From Kiritimatiellia bacterium (GTDB taxonomy: Bacteria; Verrucomicrobiota; Kiritimatiellia; RFP12; UBA1067): 36,322 nt of DNA. The notes beneath the pieces are model-generated. The model was not told the origin of the DNA, searched no databases, and saw nothing but the letters and a program-made list of their open reading frames with translations. Positions within the stretch are counted from its first letter, which is position 1; every line of letters starts with the position of its first letter. Position numbers and translations under genes: made by a program. This document shows positions 7,922 through 17,031 of this stretch, in pieces. Where the stretch lies: assembly GCA_027858965.1 (NCBI GenBank), contig JAQIBS010000103.1:1-36322 (forward strand). Reading direction: 5' to 3'.

Positions 7922-10744
7922 ATGCGCAGTAAATTATTGATTAAATTGTATGTTTTGTGTTCAGCGATTTTAGCGGCCATGTCTGTTAGTCTGGCAGTTC
8001 TCACTGCTGGATGTGCATTTTTAAATCACACATCTGATTCAATGCAGATATCATCTCTGCGTTGTGAATACCGTGATCAACCACTGGGTATAGATCAGCT
8101 CCGACCCCGTCTAGGCTGGGTGTTGACATCCAAAGTGCGTGGAGCTAAACAGAGTGCGTACCGCATATTGGTTAGCTCAACCGATGCTGGACTGAAGGCC
8201 GGTAAAGGTGACCTCTGGGATAGCGGAAAAGTTATTTCAGGTCAAAGTGTGGGTGTTGTTTATGCCGGTAAATCTCTCCGCTCCGGACAACGCTGTTTCT
8301 GGAAGGTTAAGATTTGGCCTGCCCTGGACGGAGTTGATGAGTCTACAGACGGAGTGAAGTCCCGATGGTCGGAACCTGCCTCGTGGGAGATGGGGTTGCT
8401 GACAGCAGATGACTGGAGTGCTGAGTGGATCAATGATGGCAAGCCGTTGCCTGCAAAGGAGGAGGGTTTCTTTCGTGATGATCCGGCACCTCTCTTTCGT
8501 AAGCCCTTCAAGCTCTCCGGTCCTGTTAAAACCGCACGGCTCTATATCAGTGCGCTTGGCTATTACCGCGCAACCCTGAATGGCAAGGTGGTTGGTGATC
8601 ATCAGCTTGATCCACTCTGGACCCGTCCTGATAAACGCGTGTTTTACTCTGTCTATGATGTAACTGATATGCTTTCAGGCGGCTCAAACTGTCTGGGAGT
8701 GACTCTGGGTAATGGCTGGTATAATCCGCTGCCCTTGCGTATGTGGGGGCGCTATAACCTGCGTGATGCTTTACCAGTAGGACGTCCGCAGTTTATTGCC
8801 CGTCTTGAAATTGAATATGCGGATGATAGCAGTGCTGCGCTGGTCAGTGACCGATCCTGGAAGTTTGCTGAGGGACCTATCCTGCGTAACAGCATCTACC
8901 TTGGCGAAAAAGTGGATGCTCGTAAAACCATTCCCGGTTGGGATAAGCCTGGCCTGGATGATAGTGGCTGGTCTGCTGTTCATCTGGTTTCCGCCCCTGA
9001 GGGTGTTCTGCAGGCACAGCCTCTGCCCGCTATCAAGGTGACGGCTAAGATTCGTCCTGTGGCCGTAACAGAACCGACCAAAGGGGTCTATATTGTTGAT
9101 ATGGGACAGAACTTTGGGGGATGGGCGCGTTTTAACTTTAATGTTCCTGCTGGAACAGTTATTACCATGCGTTATGGAGAATTATTGAATAAAGATGGTA
9201 CGCTTAATCCAATGACCAGCGTGTGCGGACAGATTAAGGCTAAATCAAAGAAACAGGCTGTCGGGGTTCCTGCGATTGCCTGGCAGAGCGATAGCTATAC
9301 TGCCCGTGGCGGAGCTCCTGAGTGTTACACTCCTCAATTTACCTTTCATGCATTTCGTTATGTCGAATTGACAGGGCTTCCTTCCTCTCCAGCGCTGGAC
9401 TCTATTACAGGGCTACGCATGAACTCCAGTGTGGAGCCTGTGGGTTCATTCTCCTGCTCCAATGAATTATTCAACCGCATTCAGAAGATGTGTCAGTGGA
9501 CCTTTCTCAGCAACCTGTTCGGGGTGCAGTCCGATTGTCCGCATCGCGAACGCTTTGGGTATGGCGGTGATCTTGTGACCACCTCCGATGCCTTTATGCT
9601 CAATTATGATATGGCCGGTTTTTATGCCAAGGCTACACGCGACTGGGCGGATAGTGCTTTAAAGGATGGTATGTTAACTGATACTGCGCCTTCGGTTGGA
9701 ATTCAGTATTGTGGGGTGGGCTGGGCTATGGCGCATCCGCATTTGCAGACGCAGCTACATCGCTATTATGGTGACCGTCGTATCATCGAAGAGCAGTATG
9801 CTGTCAGTAAACGCTGGCTGGAGCTGGTGCGGGCTAAAAATAAAGGACACATTGTCAGTAATGGATTGCATGACCATGAGGCGCTGGAGAAAGAGAAAAC
9901 GGCCCCGATGGTTACTCCGCTCTACTGTGAGTCGGCCCGTATGCTGGCAAAGCTGGCACATATCTTAGGAAAAGAGAAGGAGGCTGAAGAGTACAGCCGT
10001 CTTGCAGGTGATATTAAAAAGGCATATGTTCAGAGGTGTGTTGCTCCTGGAACAGGTGTGGCCGGCTCTGGAATCCAGAGTGTGCAGGCCTTTGCCCTCT
10101 ATCTGGATATGTTGCCGCAGGAAGATCGTGCGAAAGCACTGTCTCACCTGGTGCAGGATATCTCCGTTAAGAATAAAGGTCATCTCACGACCGGGATATT
10201 CGGTACCCGCTATATGCTGGATGTCTTGAGCCGGGAGGGGGAGATTGAGGTTGCCAACACAATGGTCAATCAGCGTGATTTTCCGGGGTGGGGGAATATG
10301 CTGGAGCAGGGGGCGACCACGCTGTGGGAGCACTGGAAATACAGCGATAATACCTTCAGCCATAATCATCCCATGTTCGGCTCTGTCAGTCAGTGGTTCT
10401 ATAACTGGCTGGGCGGGATTGAGCCAGCTGAGGATGCGGTCGGTTTTGACCGCATCAATCTGCATCCCAGTTTTGTTAAAGATCTGGATTGGGTGAAGTG
10501 TACACATCGCTCGGTGCATGGCCCTGTTACCTGCAATTGGAAGCGTGAAGGTGATATTGTCACCATGGATGTCTGCGTGCCTGTTAACAGCAGTGCTGTG
10601 CTTCAGCTTCCGGTCGTGTCCTCTGTGACAGAGGGCGGAAATTCGGTGGAGGATGCAGTCGGTGTGAAGAAAATCTCTGCCACCCGGGATAGCGTGAAGT
10701 TGCAGTTGGAATCAGGGAGTTATCATTTCGCATTGGTGCTTTAG
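7922..10744 (+). CDS. Alpha-L-rhamnosidase, GH78, probable lipoprotein
   Basis: Hydrolyses terminal alpha-L-rhamnose from glycans. 940 residues, full length for GH78. The N-terminus has a long hydrophobic signal with a lipobox-like LTAGC, so it is probably lipid-anchored. Order: Fn3-like N-domain (SLRCEYRDQPLGIDQLRPRLGW), beta-sandwich domains with NGWYNPLPLRMWG, an (alpha/alpha)6 catalytic barrel and a C-terminal beta domain. Catalytic-site residues match the GH78 pattern: D538, E543 and D550 in DCPHRERFGYGGD, and E803 in TTLWEHW; their spacing (5, 12, then far downstream) fits Bacillus RhaB. ATG 7922 follows a GGAG. It is monocistronic by spacing. Confidence 0.94.
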   Translation: MRSKLLIKLYVLCSAILAAMSVSLAVLTAGCAFLNHTSDSMQISSLRCEYRDQPLGIDQLRPRLGWVLTSKVRGAKQSAYRILVSSTDAGLKAGKGDLWDSGKVISGQSVGVVYAGKSLRSGQRCFWKVKIWPALDGVDESTDGVKSRWSEPASWEMGLLTADDWSAEWINDGKPLPAKEEGFFRDDPAPLFRKPFKLSGPVKTARLYISALGYYRATLNGKVVGDHQLDPLWTRPDKRVFYSVYDVTDMLSGGSNCLGVTLGNGWYNPLPLRMWGRYNLRDALPVGRPQFIARLEIEYADDSSAALVSDRSWKFAEGPILRNSIYLGEKVDARKTIPGWDKPGLDDSGWSAVHLVSAPEGVLQAQPLPAIKVTAKIRPVAVTEPTKGVYIVDMGQNFGGWARFNFNVPAGTVITMRYGELLNKDGTLNPMTSVCGQIKAKSKKQAVGVPAIAWQSDSYTARGGAPECYTPQFTFHAFRYVELTGLPSSPALDSITGLRMNSSVEPVGSFSCSNELFNRIQKMCQWTFLSNLFGVQSDCPHRERFGYGGDLVTTSDAFMLNYDMAGFYAKATRDWADSALKDGMLTDTAPSVGIQYCGVGWAMAHPHLQTQLHRYYGDRRIIEEQYAVSKRWLELVRAKNKGHIVSNGLHDHEALEKEKTAPMVTPLYCESARMLAKLAHILGKEKEAEEYSRLAGDIKKAYVQRCVAPGTGVAGSGIQSVQAFALYLDMLPQEDRAKALSHLVQDISVKNKGHLTTGIFGTRYMLDVLSREGEIEVANTMVNQRDFPGWGNMLEQGATTLWEHWKYSDNTFSHNHPMFGSVSQWFYNWLGGIEPAEDAVGFDRINLHPSFVKDLDWVKCTHRSVHGPVTCNWKREGDIVTMDVCVPVNSSAVLQLPVVSSVTEGGNSVEDAVGVKKISATRDSVKLQLESGSYHFALVL

Positions 10745-10790
10745 TAGCTTATCGCTCAGTTTCTGCTATAAAAAACAAGAAACTTGTGAT

Positions 10791-10831
10791 GGTTAAAATG
10801 GTTAAAATCGTTAAAAAGGTTGAAACGGTTT
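10791..10831. repeat. 9-bp-period tandem array (inverted partner of 3870-3902)
   Basis: Units GGTTAAAAT, GGTTAAAAT, CGTTAAAAA, GGTTGAAAC, then GGTTT. Bases 10796-10825 are the exact reverse complement of 3869-3898. It sits between the convergent GH78 and Rh channel genes. Confidence 0.8.
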
Positions 10832-10881
10832 CCGCCTTCCGCAGTTCCACCTCTGATATGACGCTACTGGCTTTGTTTAAC

Positions 10882-11964
10882 TTAATCTATTTCCAGCTCT
10901 TCAGAATCAATGTAGGGTGCTGTTCTTCTGCCTGTGAAGGATAGCAGTTTTCCGGCAATCAAACCCGTTACAATAGCCAGTACAGCGGTGATAAGGATTC
11001 CTTTAATCTGATCGCCTCTGTTGATGCCATCTGCAACAAACATCGCTGCAAAGCCGCCGAACAGTCCGGGAATGCCGTGAAGATAAAGAACACCGCAGGT
11101 GTCGACTTTCTTGATTAAACCTTGGAATTTTTCCTGCATGAGAGCAAAGCCACCGGTGGATATTGCGCCAGCCAGGATACCGATTACAAAAGCGGCGGGA
11201 GCGGATGCTTTGTCACATGTTGACCCAATGGCCACTCCGCCAGCCAGAGCAGCATTGGCTATGTCGGCGACAGAGACTTTGCCTCGCAATTTTAATGAAA
11301 CAGCGTATGTTGCCAGAGTTGAGCCGCAAAGCGCCAGGATAACATTGATGATTGCCATGGGGATATCTTTGACGGCAACCAGAGCTGCGCAGAAGGAGGG
11401 CCAGAACACCCACAGAACCATGCTTCCCAGAAGTGAAAACCGGTCACTGGTGGCATCCGCTTCAATAGGAGTCTCGAACTCCTTTTTTGTGGTCATGGAG
11501 CAGGCAACGCCGACTCCGAAGAGTGCGCCGAAGGCATGAATTACAATTGATCCACCTGTGTCGACAAAGCGTCCGGCCGGGATCAATCCCAGTCCGTCTG
11601 AGAGCAGAAGCCACTCATTAAATGCATAGCATGGTATGAACATCAGTGCCAGTAGCAGGTATTGGTGCAGTTTGAGGCGCCCCAGCACAGCGCCTGCGCA
11701 TATAAGGAGGGATGCTGCAGCAAATTCCGATAGAATCAGCTTATCGATATCGGAGTGGCCCTCTGTAAAGATGCCCAGACTCTCTTTAAGGAAAAATAGA
11801 GGGATTGCCAGACTTACGAGTAGATATGTGGCGGTCAGGGCTGTCCGTCCGTATTTCTTTACAAAGACCATCAGGAATCCAAAACCCATGATAAGCATTG
11901 CCATGATATGGATTGCTCTAACGTATTTCTGAATGTCAATGATTGCTAATAATTCATCACTCAT
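10882..11964 (-). CDS. Rh-type ammonium/ammonia channel (Amt/Rh superfamily)
   Basis: 360-residue polytopic membrane protein with about 11 hydrophobic segments. Motifs fit the Rhesus (Rh50) branch better than classical AmtB: an N-terminal IHIMAMLIMGFGFLMVF block, the FVDTGGSIVIHAFGALFGVG signature and DTCGVLYLHGIPG. The pore twin histidines are H143 and H296, and D135 is the conserved membrane aspartate. It should conduct NH3/NH4+ across the inner membrane. It is shorter than typical Rh proteins (about 400+) and lacks a long N-terminal extension. No glnK lies beside it. ATG 11964 has a good AAAGGA. The 19-base leader and start region (11961-11979) recurs at the LURP-like gene (35605-35623). 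Confidence 0.85.
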   Translation of the reverse strand: MSDELLAIIDIQKYVRAIHIMAMLIMGFGFLMVFVKKYGRTALTATYLLVSLAIPLFFLKESLGIFTEGHSDIDKLILSEFAAASLLICAGAVLGRLKLHQYLLLALMFIPCYAFNEWLLLSDGLGLIPAGRFVDTGGSIVIHAFGALFGVGVACSMTTKKEFETPIEADATSDRFSLLGSMVLWVFWPSFCAALVAVKDIPMAIINVILALCGSTLATYAVSLKLRGKVSVADIANAALAGGVAIGSTCDKASAPAAFVIGILAGAISTGGFALMQEKFQGLIKKVDTCGVLYLHGIPGLFGGFAAMFVADGINRGDQIKGILITAVLAIVTGLIAGKLLSFTGRRTAPYIDSEELEID

Positions 11965-12221
11965 CTATTTTCCTTTGTTCTGATTATATTAAAATACAGG
12001 AAGAAATTTCTGGAAATAGGTGTGTGAGAATTACAACAACTTCTGCCATTTATGTTAAAGACAGTTTGATTACACACAAAAACTACAACACAAAGTCCAT
12101 ACATTTCTTAATTTTGGCAAATAATAGGGCAATAATTTAATTATTGCAACCCTTATCACCGCTGTTACGGGCAAATAAAACCCATATTTCCCGTAATCTG
12201 CAAAAATGTCGTTGTGATGGT

Positions 12222-13130
12222 TTATAAATGGAGCTTGCGGTAACTCGCAGGAGAGCACCCCATTGCCTTTTTGAAACAGCGCGAAAAATAATAAGGATCT
12301 TCAAAGCCTATTATAGCGGCGATATCTTTAATTTTGCGATTTGGCTCATGCAATAATTCGGAGGCTTTGCGCATTTTGAGATCAATGAAGAAACTTATGG
12401 GAGTCATGCCGGTCAACTTGCGAAAATTATTGGTGTAGTGAGAGACTGACATACGCGCGTATTGTGCGAGCTGCTTCAGGCTTAAGGTGTTGTAAATGTT
12501 CAGATGCATGAACTCAATTGTTTCATGTAGTGTATCTTCAATAGCAAAATCATGCTGACCGGTTCGGCTCCTCTGCAGGTTGAGTTCTCCTAGAAAGTGA
12601 GCCAGAGATGTGGAGAGTGCCAGTAGTGCAGGAGGTGTGTATCCATAATTCAGTACGCTGTAAAACTCATCAAAGTGGTGGATTAGCTGACCGCCATGTT
12701 TCAGGTGTAGCACAGGCTGTTTGATAGTGGCATTAAGAGCCTTCGCATACTCTTGTACGTGGTCGCCGATGAGATGCACCCAGTATATTGTCCATGGCGA
12801 TCGTTTGTCGGCCGCATAGGCATGTGGAACGCCTGCCGGTATTAATACGGCGATATCTGCATATATATCATACTTTTCATCATTGATTGCACACCAGCCT
12901 TTGCCATCTGTGCAGTATATTAAAATCCATTCATTGATCGGGGTTTTACGCTCCACGAAGTGGCCTGCCGCATTAGGAAAGTGGCCAGTTCTGGTCAGGA
13001 ATATATTGCGCGTCAAAGGCATAGATCTAGCTGTTTCAAGTATCTTTGGGGGCAGCGCGATATGTCGTTTATTGGGAAATTCCGCTCCGTCAGGCGCATT
13101 GATGTCTTTGGCGATATGGTACTTCTGCAT
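12222..13130 (-). CDS. AraC-family transcriptional regulator
   Basis: 302 residues. The N-terminal half (about 45-190) is an AraC-type cupin sensor, with NEWILIYCTDGKGWC and VLIPAGVPHAYAA, typical of sugar binding. The C-terminal 100 residues hold two helix-turn-helix motifs: LSLKQLAQYARMSVSHYTNN and IKDIAAIIGFEDPYYFSRCF, followed by the conserved GCSPASYRK. It is divergent from the Gfo/Idh-isomerase-MFS-URO-D cluster and is the likely activator of it, binding in 13131-13335. The ligand is unknown but probably a sugar released by the neighbouring hydrolases. The ATG at 13130 lacks an obvious Shine-Dalgarno; an internal Met at residue 37 is a less likely start. Confidence 0.92.
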   Translation of the reverse strand: MQKYHIAKDINAPDGAEFPNKRHIALPPKILETARSMPLTRNIFLTRTGHFPNAAGHFVERKTPINEWILIYCTDGKGWCAINDEKYDIYADIAVLIPAGVPHAYAADKRSPWTIYWVHLIGDHVQEYAKALNATIKQPVLHLKHGGQLIHHFDEFYSVLNYGYTPPALLALSTSLAHFLGELNLQRSRTGQHDFAIEDTLHETIEFMHLNIYNTLSLKQLAQYARMSVSHYTNNFRKLTGMTPISFFIDLKMRKASELLHEPNRKIKDIAAIIGFEDPYYFSRCFKKAMGCSPASYRKLHL

Positions 13131-13335
13131 GTGCGATAATTAGCAAACTCATGCGATATTGTCCATCTTAATTTGTTTTATTGTGCATTGTGTTTTGGTG
13201 TTTGTATGCTAATCTAATAAAAGTAATTAAGTAGCATCTTGCAGGATGCAGAGGCTGTTAGGCTGTAAGGCCCTGCGGGGCGAAGACTGATGGGATACTT
13301 GAAATTGTGAATCAAAGGTAAACAGGAGAGACCAA
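13131..13335. promoter_or_regulatory. Divergent control region, AraC regulator / oxidoreductase operon
   Basis: This 205-bp spacer separates divergent genes. The left part (13140-13230) is AT-rich, with a TTGTGT and a TATGCTAAT-like element that could form a plus-strand promoter (weak by eye). The right part has an 8-bp array (13252-13275: AGGCTGTT, AGGCTGTA, AGGCCCTG) in the untranslated leader. An AGGAGA lies before the ATG at 13336. No AraC operator pair was firmly identified. Confidence 0.45.
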
Positions 13336-14685
13336 ATGGATAGCAGGCGTTCATTCTTGAGAAAAGGCGGAATGGGAATTGCGGCGGCGTTAGCTGCTCC
13401 AACCATTATACCGGCATCCGTGCTGGGGCAGAGTGCTCCCAGTAAGCAGATTACCATCGGTATGGTAGGGACCGGTCGTCAGGCGGTTAATGCGAATTTA
13501 AAGAACGGTTTTCTTAAGCTGAAGAACTGCCGTGTCGTGGCTATCAATGATGTTGACTCCTGGCGCATGGAGAACTGTCAGAAAATTATCAGTAAGGCCT
13601 ATGGGGCATTCAGTGCTGTTAAGAAATATGATGACTATCGTGAGCTGATTGCTGATAAGGGAGTGGATGCCATTATGTGCTCCACCTCGGATCAGTGGCA
13701 TGTGCCGGTCGGTATTACCGCAGCAATGGCGGGTAAGCCGATCTGCATGGAGAAGGCTCTCTCTATTGGCTATAACCACAGTAGGGCGCTTATTGAGGCG
13801 GTTAAGGCTAACAGGGTTGCGAATCGTCTGGATAGCGAGTTCCGTTCCAATAAACACTTCCGGAAGACCGTTCAGGGTGTGCGTAACGGAGTGCTTGGCA
13901 AGCTGACTCATGTGACGGTTGGTGTTCCCGCTGAATTGAATGGCGCTTCCATTGGGCCGCAGGCGACAATGCCGGTGCCGAAAGAGCTGAACTATGATAT
14001 GTGGCAGGGCCCTGCTTTCGAGGCACCCTACACCATGAAACGGGTGCACGAGCCCGGGAACATCAATAGCCGTCCTGGGTGGATGCGGATTGAAGATTAC
14101 TGTAACGGCATGATTACCAACTGGGGAGCTCATCTCTGGGACATCGCCCTCTGGGGCATGGATCGTGAGTATGAGCGCCCGGTTACAGTTGAGGGAACCG
14201 GATCTTTCGGCAAGGGACTCTGGAATACACTTGAGGAATTCGACCTGAAATACACCTATAAAGACGGTTTTGTGGTGAGTTACAAGATTGATAAGCCCTA
14301 TGTGAAATTCGAAGGAGAGAAGGGATGGCTGCAGATTGTTTATCCTTGCAAACTGACTGCGAGTGACCCCGCTCTTATTAAGGCGATGGAACAACCGGGT
14401 GAGTTTGATTTCTCCGGTACGCTTTCGGATAAAGCGGACTTCCTGCGCTCAATCGAAACGGGTAAGTCAGCTCTCGAACCGCTGGAGGTGGGCCACAATG
14501 TTTATGCAACCTGTCATATGGGGCTCTGCTGTGCGGAACTCGGACGCAAGCTGACCTGGGACAGCGCAAAGGAGAGGTTTGTGGATGACAATGCCGCTAA
14601 TGCAATGCTCAACCGCCCCTTCCGTGATAAGTGGTTGAACAAGGATGTTGCGGCCTGGATGAATAAATTTCAGGCGTGTCGTTGA
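13336..14685 (+). CDS. Tat-exported Gfo/Idh/MocA family oxidoreductase
   Basis: 449 residues. It begins with a twin-arginine signal (RRSFLRKGGMGIAAALAAP), so it is exported folded with its cofactor. The Rossmann fold has ITIGMVGTGRQA near residue 38, and the family EK motif is E139-K140 (MEKALSIG), K140 being the usual catalytic lysine. The C-terminal alpha/beta domain (about 165-449) has NWGAHLWDIALWGMD with a conserved histidine. It should oxidise or reduce a sugar or polyol with NAD(P); the substrate is unknown. An AGGAGA precedes the ATG. It is the first gene of the cluster driven from the AraC divergent region, 14 bp before the isomerase gene. Confidence 0.9.
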   Translation: MDSRRSFLRKGGMGIAAALAAPTIIPASVLGQSAPSKQITIGMVGTGRQAVNANLKNGFLKLKNCRVVAINDVDSWRMENCQKIISKAYGAFSAVKKYDDYRELIADKGVDAIMCSTSDQWHVPVGITAAMAGKPICMEKALSIGYNHSRALIEAVKANRVANRLDSEFRSNKHFRKTVQGVRNGVLGKLTHVTVGVPAELNGASIGPQATMPVPKELNYDMWQGPAFEAPYTMKRVHEPGNINSRPGWMRIEDYCNGMITNWGAHLWDIALWGMDREYERPVTVEGTGSFGKGLWNTLEEFDLKYTYKDGFVVSYKIDKPYVKFEGEKGWLQIVYPCKLTASDPALIKAMEQPGEFDFSGTLSDKADFLRSIETGKSALEPLEVGHNVYATCHMGLCCAELGRKLTWDSAKERFVDDNAANAMLNRPFRDKWLNKDVAAWMNKFQACR

Positions 14686-14699
14686 GTTAGGAAAATGAA

Positions 14700-15524
14700 A
14701 TGAGAAAACTTATATTTGTATTGTTTGTTTTCGCCTGCGGCATAGGGCAGGCCGAGCGGAAGTTTTTCGCCCTTGATAATGGGCTTGTCGATATTAAGAG
14801 TGCGGATGAACAGGCGGCGCTGCTCAAAGAGTTGGGCTATGCCGGTATCTGCACCCGGCCGGAAAAATGCACGGATGAATTTTTGGCCGCCTATGATAAG
14901 CACGGAATTGATATTTCGGCAACCTATGTTGTGCTGCCTGCCGGGATTGGCAAAACAGAGCTGCCCGTAAATATTGTTAATCACTTTAAAAAGCTGAAGG
15001 GACGTGGAACTATTGTGTGGTTTTCTTTGACGAATGCCAAATCTCCGATTGAACCTGCTGTCGAGCTGACCCGGAATGTCTGTGACGAAGCCGCTAAGAA
15101 TGGATTGAGTGTGGTGTTTTATCCGCATTTCGGTTGCCTCACCGCACGAATTGCCATATGTGAGAAGATCGTGAATCTGGCCGCCCGCAAGAATCTCGGT
15201 ACAAGCTTTACTCTCTGTCACTTCCTTGCACAGAATGACCATAAGAAGATTGAATCCACAATTAAATCCATGGCTCCCCATCTAAAGCTCGTTCAGATAA
15301 ATGGAGCTAATGAACTTCCTCAACCCAAAGCCGACTGGGAGCAACTTATCCAGCCACTGGGAGAGGGCAGTTTAGATGTCGGCCGCGTTATCAGAACCCT
15401 TGATGAAATCGGCTATGATGGACCGGTGGGACTTCAGTGTTACAAGGTTCCTGGAACAGCGCGTAGTAAGCTTGAAGCATCAATGCAGCTCTGGAAGAAA
15501 TATAATAAAGCTCTGCACAAATAA
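14700..15524 (+). CDS. Exported sugar phosphate isomerase/epimerase-like TIM barrel protein
   Basis: 274 residues with a signal peptide (KLIFVLFVFACGIGQA). The rest is an AP-endonuclease-2-type TIM barrel: strand segments such as GIDISATYVVLPAG and GTSFTLCHFLAQND, then KLVQINGANE, ending GPVGLQCYKVPG. Histidine and glutamate positions match metal-binding xylose isomerase-like barrels. Because it is exported, the substrate is probably a free sugar or keto-sugar rather than a sugar phosphate. It follows the Gfo/Idh gene by 14 bp, and this pairing is common in PVC bacteria, where 3-keto-glycoside chemistry is a proposed role. That role is inference. Confidence 0.83.
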   Translation: MRKLIFVLFVFACGIGQAERKFFALDNGLVDIKSADEQAALLKELGYAGICTRPEKCTDEFLAAYDKHGIDISATYVVLPAGIGKTELPVNIVNHFKKLKGRGTIVWFSLTNAKSPIEPAVELTRNVCDEAAKNGLSVVFYPHFGCLTARIAICEKIVNLAARKNLGTSFTLCHFLAQNDHKKIESTIKSMAPHLKLVQINGANELPQPKADWEQLIQPLGEGSLDVGRVIRTLDEIGYDGPVGLQCYKVPGTARSKLEASMQLWKKYNKALHK

Positions 15525-15527
15525 ACC

Positions 15528-15551
15528 AATGCAGCAGAGCCGCAACCAAAC
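15528..15551. repeat. 24-bp inverted dispersed repeat, copy 1
   Basis: A 24-base element with core GCAGCAGAGCCGCAACC (15531-15547). Its exact reverse complement lies at 31966-31989. It sits just after the isomerase stop; the other copy lies just before the GH106-like gene. Purpose unknown. Confidence 0.75.
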
Positions 15552-15669
15552 TAATTGGGTCTAGATGGCTGTTTTTACATCAAAAGTGTCTCTGTGAGAG
15601 ATAAAAAACGTGTATAAATAACAAGAATTTGCTTTACGGCATTTGAAATACAGAAACAGGATTATTGTC

Positions 15670-16911
15670 ATGAGAAATAATAAATCGTTTAAATGGGTTG
15701 TCTGTGCATTGTTGTTTCTGGCAGTCACAATTCTATATGTTGACCGGCAGTTTCTTTCGGTGCTGGCACCTGCGCTCTCAGATAAATTCGGGTGGAGTGA
15801 AAGCGACTATGCGAATATTGTTATCTCCTATCAGATTGCTTATGCGGTGGGAGTTTTTGGTGTTGGTTGGCTGATTGACCGTATAGGAACACGCTTCGGG
15901 TTTGCGATATTTATGGTGCTCTGGTCGCTGGTTGCCATGGCGCATGGATGGGCGGCCTCGGTTGCGGCATTTATAGTTGTGCGTTTTGCGCTCGGTCTTA
16001 CGCAGGCAGGGTGCTTTCCCTGTGCTATTAAGAGTGCGGCCGAGTGGTTCCCTAAATCCGAGAGGGCTTTTGCTACCGGAATATTCAACACCGGATCCAT
16101 GTTGGGGCCAATAATTGCGCCGCTGGCTATTATTGCGATTTACTCTAAAACCAGCTGGATGTTCACAGCGATTGTTCTGGGTATTCCCGGTTTAATCTGG
16201 TGTGTTATCTGGCTGATTAAATATCGTCTGCCGCAGGAACCTGTAGAAGATCCCGGTGAGGAAGATGTGCTCGAAAAGAATCTCAGCTTTGGTGAGGTTA
16301 TGCGTTATCGCGCCACCTGGGCCTTCTTCTTCGGTAAGCTTTTCAGTGATCCCGTCTGGTGGTTCTTTCTTTACTGGTTGCCCAAGTTCCTGGATAAACA
16401 GCATAATATCGATATTAAGCAGATGGGGCCACCACTGGTCACTATATATGCCATTACCATTCTTGGCAGTATCGGTGCCGGATGGCTGACCCGATTTTTA
16501 GTCAAACGCGGCATGAATGTGCGTTCCTCCCGGCGTCTGGTGATGCTAGTCTGCGCCCTGTTGCCCGTGCCGGTCATCCTGGCGGCTTTTACCGGCAACC
16601 TCTGGTTGGGAGTCATTTTGATCGGAATTGCAACAGCGGGACACGCGGGGTGGATGGCAAACCTCTTCTCCCTGGTCTCAGATGCCTTTCCGAAAAGTGC
16701 GGTGGCATCGGTCACCGGCATCGGCACAATGGCAGGGGCAATCGGCGGGATATTTGTTGCCAAGGTGGCCGGGTGGATTCTGGATGCTACCGGCAGTTAC
16801 ACAGTGCTCTTTGTGATGTCCGGTTTTTCCTACGTAGTGGCGTGGACCCTGGTGCAGCTCTTTATGCCGAAGAAACCGTATAGGGTAGAGCACATAGCGC
16901 AGAGAGCATAG
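15670..16911 (+). CDS. MFS transporter, hexuronate/anion-cation symporter type
   Basis: About 413 residues with twelve hydrophobic segments. The first helix carries ILYVDRQFLSVLAPAL, like the NYIDRQ motif of ExuT/GudP-type sugar-acid:H+ symporters. The helix 2-3 loop GWLIDRIGTRFG is MFS motif A. It probably imports a sugar acid or sugar made by the exported enzymes. The ATG at 15670 follows an ACAGGA; an upstream TTG at 15643 would add nine residues and is less likely. The last codons (VEHIAQRA) and the stop are encoded by the 7-bp array beginning at 16886, so the array has extended into the gene's 3' end. Confidence 0.88.
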   Translation: MRNNKSFKWVVCALLFLAVTILYVDRQFLSVLAPALSDKFGWSESDYANIVISYQIAYAVGVFGVGWLIDRIGTRFGFAIFMVLWSLVAMAHGWAASVAAFIVVRFALGLTQAGCFPCAIKSAAEWFPKSERAFATGIFNTGSMLGPIIAPLAIIAIYSKTSWMFTAIVLGIPGLIWCVIWLIKYRLPQEPVEDPGEEDVLEKNLSFGEVMRYRATWAFFFGKLFSDPVWWFFLYWLPKFLDKQHNIDIKQMGPPLVTIYAITILGSIGAGWLTRFLVKRGMNVRSSRRLVMLVCALLPVPVILAAFTGNLWLGVILIGIATAGHAGWMANLFSLVSDAFPKSAVASVTGIGTMAGAIGGIFVAKVAGWILDATGSYTVLFVMSGFSYVVAWTLVQLFMPKKPYRVEHIAQRA

Positions 16912-16969
16912 AGCAAAGGGCAAAGGGCATAGCGCAAAGTGTGGCGGGCAGAGCGTAGAAGGTAGGTGT
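16886..16969. repeat. Twelve-unit 7-bp tandem array overlapping the MFS stop codon
   Basis: In-register units: TAGAGCA, CATAGCG, CAGAGAG, CATAGAG, CAAAGGG, CAAAGGG, CATAGCG, CAAAGTG, TGGCGGG, CAGAGCG, TAGAAGG, TAGGTGT. The consensus is CAWAGNG. The array begins 26 bases before the end of the MFS reading frame and supplies its stop codon. Confidence 0.88.
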
Positions 16970-16984
16970 CTGCATTGATACCAG

Positions 16985-17018
16985 TTCAACCATTTTAACT
17001 TTTTAACCTTCAACTTCT
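16985..17018. repeat. Short AACC(T)n array, 8-9-bp period
   Basis: AACCATTTT, AACTTTTT, AACCTTC and AACTTCTTCG run up to the Shine-Dalgarno (GAAGGA) of the next gene. They are similar in style to the arrays at 3870 and 10791. Confidence 0.6.
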
Positions 17019-17031
17019 TCGAAGGAAAACT

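Noticed and set aside
12029..12048. Sigma-54-like site (TGGCAG ... TTG) upstream of the ammonium channel gene on the minus strand
   Set aside because: The spacing is off by one and the essential GC at -12 is missing.
16886..16969. Tandem repeats as a CRISPR array
   Set aside because: Units are 7 bp and contiguous with no spacers; no cas genes are present.
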